Positions 6,281 to 11,000 of a stretch of 11,000 nucleotides of DNA are shown piece after piece. This DNA is from Acidobacteriaceae bacterium (GTDB lineage: Bacteria > Acidobacteriota > Terriglobia > Terriglobales > Acidobacteriaceae). A program made the position numbers and the translations under genes. The stretch's first letter is position 1. Each line of letters starts with the position of its first letter. Location: assembly GCA_009781125.1 (NCBI GenBank), contig WQYS01000055.1, forward strand, positions 1 through 11,000. Reading direction: 5' to 3'. Below the pieces are notes generated by a model. It had not been told where the DNA came from and made no database searches. It saw nothing but the letters and a program-made list of their open reading frames with translations.

Positions 6281-6418
6281 TCACTGGCAATTCCATCTGC
6301 GGCGGAAAGTTTTCAGAAAGATGAGAAAATCAATAGAGTGACCGGGGCGCGCCGAAGGAGGGGAGTTTCCTTTCCGAGGGAAACTTTTGCACTGCGCAAC
6401 CGTCAGTGAAGAGAGTAC

Positions 6419-7444
6419 ATGCCAACGCTTGAGACGCCTCCCAACGCCACGCCGCCCTCCCCGCAGCCTGTTAAGGTAGTGCGGTCGGCTCGCTACGGCG
6501 ACCTGGAGGAGTACGAGGTTCTCCATCTGCTGGACGCCATGGACGACGAGCGCGCCCGCGCGCGGTTTCGCGAGGCGCTCTATATCTCGTCCATCTTCTG
6601 CATGTTTGTCGCCTGGTTCCTGCTGTACGGACCGCAGGTGATCTTTCATCAGCCCAAGCTCATCAATCCGGCGGACGTGCTGAAGCAGCGCGAGCTGACC
6701 TACCTGAACATGCCCGTGGATACGCCCAAGCCGCTGCCGAAGAAGCCCACCAACAACATCAGCGACCAGAACCGCACGCAGCAGACTCCCAAGCCCGTTC
6801 TGGACCAGAAGACGCTGGAGCAGTTGCGCCGCGAAGAGCCTGCCCCGCAACCGCCCGCGCCTGAGCCGCCGCAGCAGCAACAGGCCCAGCAGCCGCCCGC
6901 GCCGCCTCCGCCGCCACTGCATCCGCAGCCGCAGCAGCAGGCCATGGTGGACGCGCCGCCTCCGCATCCTGCTCCCGCGCGGCCAGACTTTGGCAGCTCG
7001 CAGTCGGCAGGCGACGCCATCCTCCAGGCGGCGCGGCGGTCCCTGGCAACAGGAGGAGATTACGGCAGCGCGCCGTCGTCGCGCAGCAACCTGAACCTCG
7101 GCGGCGCCGAGATACTCTCCGACACCATGGGCGTTGATTTCAACCCCTATCTGCGCAGGATTCTGAGCGACATCTACAAAACATGGATTCCGCTCATCCC
7201 GGAGGAGGCGCGGCCTCCACTCAGCAAACAGGGCGAGACCCAGCTTCGCTTCATCATCCTCCCGGATGGACAGATCGGCGGCGTGTTTTATGAGAACTCC
7301 ACGCATGACGAGGCCTACGACCGCGCCGCCTGGGGAAGCATCACCGGCGTCGGCCAGTTTCCGCCGCTTCCCAAAGAGTTCAAGGGACCGAATCTCACAC
7401 TGCGCATCCGCTATCTCGTGAACATCAAGCCGTCGGAGGAGTAG
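6419..7444 (+). CDS. TonB-like energy transducer / TolA-like envelope protein
   Basis: The protein has 341 residues. A cytoplasmic N-terminus of about 52 residues precedes one membrane segment at about 53-71 (LYISSIFCMFVAWFLLYG). A Pro- and Gln-rich periplasmic linker follows at about 100-190, with runs such as QQQQAQQPPAPPPPP. The C-terminal domain at about 240-341 is TonB/TolA-like (YLRRILSDIYKTWIPLIP, LRFIILPDGQIGGV, AAWGSITGVGQFPPLP, LTLRIRYLVN). TonB passes proton-motive energy from ExbB/ExbD to outer-membrane receptors; TolA does the same for envelope constriction. No exbB or exbD is next to it, so the partner is unknown. The 52-residue cytoplasmic head is longer than in ordinary TonB. 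It is the first gene of a likely operon with the 57-aa protein and miaA. Confidence 0.75.
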   Translation: MPTLETPPNATPPSPQPVKVVRSARYGDLEEYEVLHLLDAMDDERARARFREALYISSIFCMFVAWFLLYGPQVIFHQPKLINPADVLKQRELTYLNMPVDTPKPLPKKPTNNISDQNRTQQTPKPVLDQKTLEQLRREEPAPQPPAPEPPQQQQAQQPPAPPPPPLHPQPQQQAMVDAPPPHPAPARPDFGSSQSAGDAILQAARRSLATGGDYGSAPSSRSNLNLGGAEILSDTMGVDFNPYLRRILSDIYKTWIPLIPEEARPPLSKQGETQLRFIILPDGQIGGVFYENSTHDEAYDRAAWGSITGVGQFPPLPKEFKGPNLTLRIRYLVNIKPSEE

Positions 7445-7451
7445 CCCCTTC

Positions 7452-7625
7452 ATGGCAGCCTCCGCTCAGCTACAGACAGATTCTTCCAGCCGCGAAGCCG
7501 AACGGCAGGAGAGGAAGCGGCAGCTTCGTGGGCTTCTTCTCCTGGCTGTCGTTGCGCTTGTCTTCAGCCTGCTGCGCGCCGGGCTGGGCCGCGTCTTTAC
7601 GCACGGATGGTGGAGGCTGTGGTGA
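7452..7625 (+). CDS. Small single-span membrane protein, unknown function
   Basis: This 57-codon frame begins MAASAQLQTD, has a charged stretch (SREAERQERKRQLR, about 13-26), one hydrophobic segment at about 27-41 (GLLLLAVVALVFSLL), and ends in GWWRLW. It starts 7 nt after the stop of the TonB-like gene and overlaps miaA by 4 nt at GTGA (7622-7625). A GGAGGAG stretch at 7435-7441, inside the end of the upstream gene, can serve as its ribosome binding site at a spacing of about 10 nt. The tight fit between two real genes, the Shine-Dalgarno and the basic-then-hydrophobic pattern support coding. The predicted topology is N-in by the positive-inside rule. I do not recognise a family. Confidence 0.68.
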   Translation: MAASAQLQTDSSSREAERQERKRQLRGLLLLAVVALVFSLLRAGLGRVFTHGWWRLW

Positions 7626-8575
7626 GTCCGGACGATGTTACCGCTCCGATGATCGTCATCGCCGGGCCTACGGCGAGCGGCAAGACCGCGCTGGCGCTGC
7701 GTATGGCCGAAGAGTTCGCGGGCGAGATCGTCAGTTGCGACTCGGTGGCCGTCTACCGCGAGATGGAGATCGGCACGGCCAAACCTACCGCTGAGGAGCG
7801 CGCGCTCGTCCCTCATCACATGATCGACATCGCCTGGCCCGATGAGCCGGTCACGGCGGGTGACTATAGCCGTCAGGCGCGCGAGGCGCTCGGCGGCATC
7901 GTTGAGCGCGGACGCCTGCCTATCGTCACCGGAGGCACGGGGCTGTATCTGCGCGCGCTGATCGATGGACTTTTTCCGGCTCCTCCGCAGCAGGAAGGAT
8001 TGCGCGAACGGCTTCGCAGCATCGCGGCAAAACGAGGACCGGGTTATATGCACCGGATGCTGGCTCGTCTGGACGGCTCTGCCGCCCGCGCCATTCACGC
8101 CAACGACGTGCCCAAGGTTGTTCGCGCCATCGAGGTCTCGCTGGCCGCCCGCCAGCCGCTCACCGAACAGTGGCAGAAGGGCCGCGACCGGCTCGTCGGC
8201 TATCGTATCCTGCGGCTGGGGCTGAATCCGGAGCGCGCGCGGCTGTATGAGTGCATCAACCAGCGCGCCGCCGCCATGTTCGACCGAGGGCTCGTCGAAG
8301 AGACCGAACGGCTGATCGAACGCTACGGCGCAGGATGCCGTTCGCTGGGAGCACTGGGATACGCTCAGGCGGCGCGGGTTCTCAGCGGAGAACTCACCCG
8401 CGAGGCCGTCGTCGCCGAAGCGCAGCAGGGTCATCGCAACTACGCCAAGCGGCAGCTTACATGGTTCCGCCGCGAGCGCGAGATGCACTGGCTGAACGGC
8501 TGCGGTGGAGACGCCGACGTCTTCGATCAGGCTCGCAGGCTGGTTGCAGACTTCCTTATGACCAGCCACAACTGA
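7622..8575 (+). CDS. miaA: MiaA, tRNA dimethylallyltransferase
   Basis: MiaA transfers a dimethylallyl group from DMAPP to N6 of A37 in tRNAs that read codons starting with U. From the GTG at 7622 the protein has 317 residues, a normal length. Visible motifs are the P-loop GPTASGKT (15-22), CDSVAVYREMEIGTAKP (39-55), HHMIDI (66-71), TGGTGLYLRALIDGL (103-117) and the C-terminal KRQLTWFRR (276-284). The start was placed at GTG 7622 rather than ATG 7607 because GGAGG (7612-7616) lies 5 nt before it and the GTGA overlaps the stop of the small membrane gene. ATG 7607 would put that Shine-Dalgarno inside the gene. The gene converges on crcB with a 48-bp gap and no strong terminator. Confidence 0.95.
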   Translation: MSPDDVTAPMIVIAGPTASGKTALALRMAEEFAGEIVSCDSVAVYREMEIGTAKPTAEERALVPHHMIDIAWPDEPVTAGDYSRQAREALGGIVERGRLPIVTGGTGLYLRALIDGLFPAPPQQEGLRERLRSIAAKRGPGYMHRMLARLDGSAARAIHANDVPKVVRAIEVSLAARQPLTEQWQKGRDRLVGYRILRLGLNPERARLYECINQRAAAMFDRGLVEETERLIERYGAGCRSLGALGYAQAARVLSGELTREAVVAEAQQGHRNYAKRQLTWFRREREMHWLNGCGGDADVFDQARRLVADFLMTSHN

Positions 8576-8623
8576 CCGGGTGCCCCATCCCGAGCTTTTG
8601 TTCAGCCGCGGGAAAGAAGCCTC

Positions 8624-9046
8624 TCAGCCGGTATACTCTTCCACTTGGTTCTGCGCGATCTCTTCTCTTGCTACCGCGCGGTGAGCCAGCATATGTCCTG
8701 CGGCTACGGAGAGGAAGCAGAGCACAACCGAAACAGCTACGTTTGCAAGCGCCCGCGCCCATGCTCCGGAGCGCATCAGGTCGAAGGTTTGCAGGCTGAA
8801 GGCGGAAAACGTGGTGAAGCCTCCGCAGATGCCTACCATCACAAACAGGCGAACATTGTCCGAGACGGCATAGCGGTCGCTCGCGAGCGTCAGGGTTCCG
8901 AAGAAGCCGATGACGAAGCTGCCAAGGATATTAATCGCCACGGTGCCGAAGGGAAATCCTTGATCGAGGTTCAGAGTGGCGCGGGTGATGGCGAAACGCA
9001 GGACTCCGCCCAGGGCGCTGCCCAGAGCGATCCAAAGATAGATCAT
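8624..9046 (-). CDS. crcB: CrcB/FluC fluoride channel
   Basis: The protein has 140 residues with four hydrophobic segments (about 3-20, 34-53, 65-87, 98-121). Family motifs are GGVLR (13-17), the pore Asn N39 in TVAINILGSF, and GGFTTFSAF (75-83), whose F80 and F83 correspond to the Phe box that lines the fluoride path. Fluc proteins are dual-topology dimers that let fluoride out of the cell. The ATG at 9046 follows a GAGGAGG stretch (9066-9060) by 13 nt, longer than usual; no nearer in-frame start exists. Its leader carries a fluoride riboswitch (9135-9081), which strongly supports the function. A single copy is present, so it probably forms a homodimer. Confidence 0.94.
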   Translation of the reverse strand: MIYLWIALGSALGGVLRFAITRATLNLDQGFPFGTVAINILGSFVIGFFGTLTLASDRYAVSDNVRLFVMVGICGGFTTFSAFSLQTFDLMRSGAWARALANVAVSVVLCFLSVAAGHMLAHRAVAREEIAQNQVEEYTG

Positions 9047-9080
9047 GTGGCCTGACGAGCCTCCTCATGAGATCAAAAGT

Positions 9081-9135
9081 GGCAGAAGTCATCAGCCCGA
9101 ACTCATGAGGGGCGGTTATGGGAGACCTCATTCCC
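9081..9135 (-). ncRNA. Fluoride riboswitch (crcB motif) in the crcB leader
   Basis: On the minus strand the aptamer can be read directly. GGGA (9135-9132) can pair with TCCC to make the pseudoknot. GAGGTC pairs with GACTTC for P1. CCATAACC forms the conserved joining segment, GCCC/GGGC makes P2, and the end reads GCTGATGACTTCTGCC. This matches the crcB RNA consensus known to bind fluoride. Downstream there is no hairpin with a T-run, so control is probably at translation: CCTCATGAG from the end of P2 and its loop (9110-9102) is exactly complementary to CTCATGAGG at 9071-9063, which overlaps the GAGGAGG ribosome binding site. The pairing is inference. Confidence 0.9.
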
Positions 9136-9143
9136 GTCCGTCC

Positions 9144-9173
9144 ATTTTACCCCTGCTAAAATTTTAGAGTCAT
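9144..9173 (-). promoter_or_regulatory. Candidate crcB promoter, overlapping the gatB start
   Basis: On the minus strand ATGACT (9173-9168) and TAAAAT (9149-9144) are 18 bp apart, each a fair match to consensus. Transcription would begin just ahead of the riboswitch pseudoknot strand at 9135. The -35 overlaps the first bases of gatB. A second minus-strand TAAAAT (9166-9161) is an alternative -10. Confidence 0.45.
9156..9167 (+). promoter_or_regulatory. Candidate gatB -10 within a 12-bp palindrome
   Basis: CTAAAATTTTAG is a perfect palindrome. Its plus-strand TAAAAT (9157-9162) ends 9 nt before the gatB ATG, and gatB has no good Shine-Dalgarno, which points to a leaderless or nearly leaderless transcript. 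The same palindrome offers TAAAAT to the minus strand, so crcB and gatB may compete for RNA polymerase here. Confidence 0.4.
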
Positions 9174-10653
9174 GTCCACAGCAGCCACGCTTTCGCCCGA
9201 GGTTCTTGCCAAGTACCAGCCCGTCATCGGCCTGGAGGTCCACGTTCAGCTGCTCACCGCGACGAAAGCCTTCTGCGGCTGCATCAATCAGTACGGCGGA
9301 GAGCCGAATACGCACATCTGTCCGGTGTGCCTGGGCCTGCCGGGAGCGCTGCCGGTGCTGAACCGCCAGGCGGTCGAGTTCGCCGTGCTGGCCTCGCGCG
9401 CGCTGAACTGCGAGATACGCGAGACCAGCATCTTTGCCCGCAAGAACTACTTCTACCCGGACCTGCCCAAGGGCTATCAGATATCGCAGTTCGACAAGCC
9501 GATCGCCGAGAATGGCTGGATCGACGTTCCCGACGCCGAGGGCAAGACGAAACGCATCGGCATCACTCGCCTGCACATGGAAGAGGACGCGGGCAAGAGC
9601 CTGCACGATGGCTTTGCCGACTCCATCTCGCGCTCGTACATCGACCTGAACCGCTGCGGCACGCCGCTGGCCGAGATCGTCTCGGAGCCCGACCTGCGCA
9701 CGCCCGACGAGGCCTTCGAGTACCTCACGCGGCTGAAGGAGATTCTGCTTTACACCGGCGTCAGCGACGTCAACATGGAAGAAGGCTCGCTGCGCTGCGA
9801 CGCCAACGTCAGTGTCATGCTCAAGGGCGCCAAGCAGTTCGGCACCAAGGCCGAGGTCAAGAACGTAAATTCCTTCCGCTACATTCGCGCCGCGCTGGAG
9901 TACGAGATCGAACGCCAGATCGGAGTGCTCGAGGACGGCGGCCGCGTGGTGCAGGAGTCGCGGCTGTGGAACAACGCCGAGGGACGCACCTACTCCATGC
10001 GCTCGAAGGAGCAGGCGCACGACTACCGCTACTTCCCCGAGCCGGACCTTCCGCCGCTGGTCGTCGGCCCCGAGTGGCAGGCGGAAATCCTCAAGCGGAT
10101 GCCGGAGCTGCCGGAGAAGCGCCGCGCCCGCATGATCGAGGCGTATGGGCTGTCCGATCAGGACGCCGCCACGCTGACCGCCACGCGCGATCTTGCCGAC
10201 CGCTTTGAGGACGCAGCCAAGAAGGCCAAGTCACCGCGCCGCGTCGCTGCGATTCTTCTGTCGGAGATCACGATGCGCTTGCGCGCCGCGGAACTTGCGG
10301 ACGACCAGTCGCCCGTCTCCATGGACGGAATCGTCGTCGCCGCCGATCTGATGGAGGCCGGCACGATCAGCTCCAAGCAGCTCAAGCAACTGCTCGACAG
10401 CGCCTTCGCCGAGGGCAAGGACTTCCAGGAGATCTACGAGCGCGACAAGCCGCGGCAAATCTCCGACACCTCGGTGATCGAGAAGATGATCGACGAGGTC
10501 ATCGCCGCCAATCCCAAGCAGCTCGAACAGTATCGCGGAGGCAAGAAGACGGTAGCCGCCTTCTTCGTCGGCCAGGTGATGCGCGCTTCCAAAGGACAGG
10601 CGAATCCAGCGCTGCTCAACGAACTCGTGGTCCGCAAGCTAGACAGCCAGTAG
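9172..10653 (+). CDS. gatB: GatB, Asp-tRNA(Asn)/Glu-tRNA(Gln) amidotransferase subunit B
   Basis: The protein has 493 residues, the usual length. GatB binds the misacylated tRNA and carries the kinase step that activates Glu or Asp before GatA supplies ammonia. The start reads KYQPVIGLEVHVQL, the family signature. A zinc ribbon is formed by C35, C37, C50 and C53. Further signatures are YFYPDLPKGYQISQ, RLHMEEDAGKSLHD, DLNRCGTPLAEIVSEPDL, MEEGSLRCDANVS and VKNVNSFRYIRAALEYEIERQ. The C-terminal part (about 340-493) is the helical domain and YqeY-like tail that grips the tRNA elbow (ANPKQLEQYRGGKKTVAAFFVGQVM). gatA and gatC are not in the window. The transcript is probably leaderless. The gene converges on the NHL-repeat gene with a 15-bp gap and no room for a separate terminator. 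Confidence 0.97.
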   Translation: MSTAATLSPEVLAKYQPVIGLEVHVQLLTATKAFCGCINQYGGEPNTHICPVCLGLPGALPVLNRQAVEFAVLASRALNCEIRETSIFARKNYFYPDLPKGYQISQFDKPIAENGWIDVPDAEGKTKRIGITRLHMEEDAGKSLHDGFADSISRSYIDLNRCGTPLAEIVSEPDLRTPDEAFEYLTRLKEILLYTGVSDVNMEEGSLRCDANVSVMLKGAKQFGTKAEVKNVNSFRYIRAALEYEIERQIGVLEDGGRVVQESRLWNNAEGRTYSMRSKEQAHDYRYFPEPDLPPLVVGPEWQAEILKRMPELPEKRRARMIEAYGLSDQDAATLTATRDLADRFEDAAKKAKSPRRVAAILLSEITMRLRAAELADDQSPVSMDGIVVAADLMEAGTISSKQLKQLLDSAFAEGKDFQEIYERDKPRQISDTSVIEKMIDEVIAANPKQLEQYRGGKKTVAAFFVGQVMRASKGQANPALLNELVVRKLDSQ

Positions 10654-10668
10654 CATCCCGCCGCACAG

Positions 10669-11000
10669 CTACGGTGCTTGCCGTGTAAGTGCGGTGCCGT
10701 CCCATGGGCCATCGGGTAAGTCGTTAGCGCTGCCAGCCACAATCATGCTGGTGTCGTTGGATGGTGTGACTGCATAGATCAGTTCACCACCGGAGCCTAT
10801 ACTGTCCACGTAAAGATTGCCGTTGCTATCAACAGCAATGCCGGTCCCGCCATTTGAGGGATCAAACGTTATCGCGGGTGCCGGGGTGATCGTACTGACA
10901 GTGTATGTAGAACCAGATGGTGTCAGCTTCCGAATGGAAATGAAATCCGCAACATACAGGTTTCCACTACTATCGATGGCGATCTGCATCGGACGATTGA
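10669..11000 (-). CDS. NHL-repeat protein, C-terminal part (5' end beyond the right edge)
   Basis: The frame stays open to the edge of the window; the residues before the internal ATG at 10989 (NRP-M) continue the repeat, so that ATG is not the start. Two NHL-type blades are visible: MQIAIDSSGNLYVADF...IRKLTPSG, then TGIAVDSNGNLYVDS...IYAVTP. These form beta-propellers in secreted or cell-surface proteins; partners or substrates cannot be told. The protein stops at TRQAP after DGPWDGTA, a place where such proteins usually continue into a further blade, so the C-terminus may be truncated. Base composition is visibly less GC-rich than gatB next door, which may mean transfer or relaxed selection. 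Confidence 0.75.
   Translation of the reverse strand, partial: NRPMQIAIDSSGNLYVADFISIRKLTPSGSTYTVSTITPAPAITFDPSNGGTGIAVDSNGNLYVDSIGSGGELIYAVTPSNDTSMIVAGSANDLPDGPWDGTALTRQAP

Larger units (their letters stand above)
5900..6418. other. Gene-free region between iscU and the TonB-like gene
   Basis: This 519-bp divergent intergenic region holds the iscU promoter, a 16-bp palindrome (6016-6031) and a nested REP-like inverted repeat (6081-6280). It also holds a 7-bp stem, AGTTTCC / GGAAACT (6364-6370 / 6379-6385), followed by a TTTT run, about 30 nt before the TonB-like gene. That last stem could be a weak terminator or leader hairpin. Short open frames here (for example ATG at 6044) run through the repeat and do not look coding. 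No clear promoter for the TonB-like gene was found. Confidence 0.6.

Noticed and set aside
6281..7453. Minus-strand open frame (390 codons) opposite the TonB-like gene
   Set aside because: Its Leu/Arg/Gly-rich composition mirrors the Pro/Gln-rich linker of the real gene, and no motif is seen.
7466..8569. Minus-strand open frame (367 codons) opposite miaA
   Set aside because: The MiaA motifs on the plus strand are unambiguous; the antisense frame has no recognisable fold or start signal.
8576..8623. Possible terminator between miaA and crcB (CGGG / CCCG followed by a broken T-run)
   Set aside because: The stem is only 4 bp with an 8-nt loop; too weak to call.
9103..10020. Minus-strand open frame (305 codons) opposite gatB and the riboswitch
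   Set aside because: It is antisense to clear GatB and crosses the riboswitch and promoter region; it has no family features.

Overview
The window looks like chromosomal DNA from an acidobacterium (class Terriglobia, of the Granulicella / Edaphobacter / Terriglobus type). This rests on high GC, a TAT-exported GH2 glycosidase with a discoidin domain, a DUF6624-type exported protein, clusters of GAA-loop REP-like palindromes, and TAAAAT boxes directly in front of start codons. It is inference from style, not from a marker gene. No rRNA, tRNA, CRISPR array or complete insertion sequence is visible.

Layout. Positions 1-5899 lie mostly on the minus strand. Read in the transcription direction, the order is iscU (5899-5477), iscA-like (5475-4966), a Phd/YefM-RelE/ParE toxin-antitoxin pair (4888-4282), a plus-strand DUF6624-type exported protein (3431-4198), a large GH2 glycosidase (3281-150), and the start of hscB (124 to the left edge). 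iscU, iscA and hscB are normally neighbours, so the Fe-S assembly cluster appears split by about 4.8 kb of unrelated cargo. From 5900 to 6418 there is no gene. That stretch holds the likely iscU promoter, a perfect 16-bp palindrome and a nested REP-like inverted repeat of about 200 bp.

Positions 6419-8575 (plus strand) form a compact operon: a TonB-like energy transducer, an overlooked 57-aa single-span membrane protein (7452-7625), and miaA starting at a GTG that overlaps the small gene by 4 nt. crcB/fluC (9046-8624, minus) converges on miaA and has a recognisable fluoride riboswitch in its leader (9135-9081). gatB (9172-10653, plus) diverges from that riboswitch, and their promoters overlap in about 30 bp. 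At the right edge, the 3' end of an NHL-repeat gene (minus, 10669 to the edge) converges on gatB with a 15-bp gap.

How the genes work together: IscU (scaffold), IscA (A-type carrier) and HscB (J-domain co-chaperone) belong to one Fe-S assembly pathway. MiaA (tRNA A37 prenylation; its product is often thiomethylated by the Fe-S enzyme MiaB) and GatB (Gln-tRNA/Asn-tRNA formation) are translation genes. CrcB with its riboswitch is a fluoride sensor-exporter unit. The GH2 enzyme, the TonB-like protein and DUF6624 are envelope or periplasm functions. I see no single multi-gene undescribed system. The points most worth a second look are the split isc cluster, the REP-like composite, the riboswitch expression platform with overlapping divergent promoters, and the small protein coupled to miaA.
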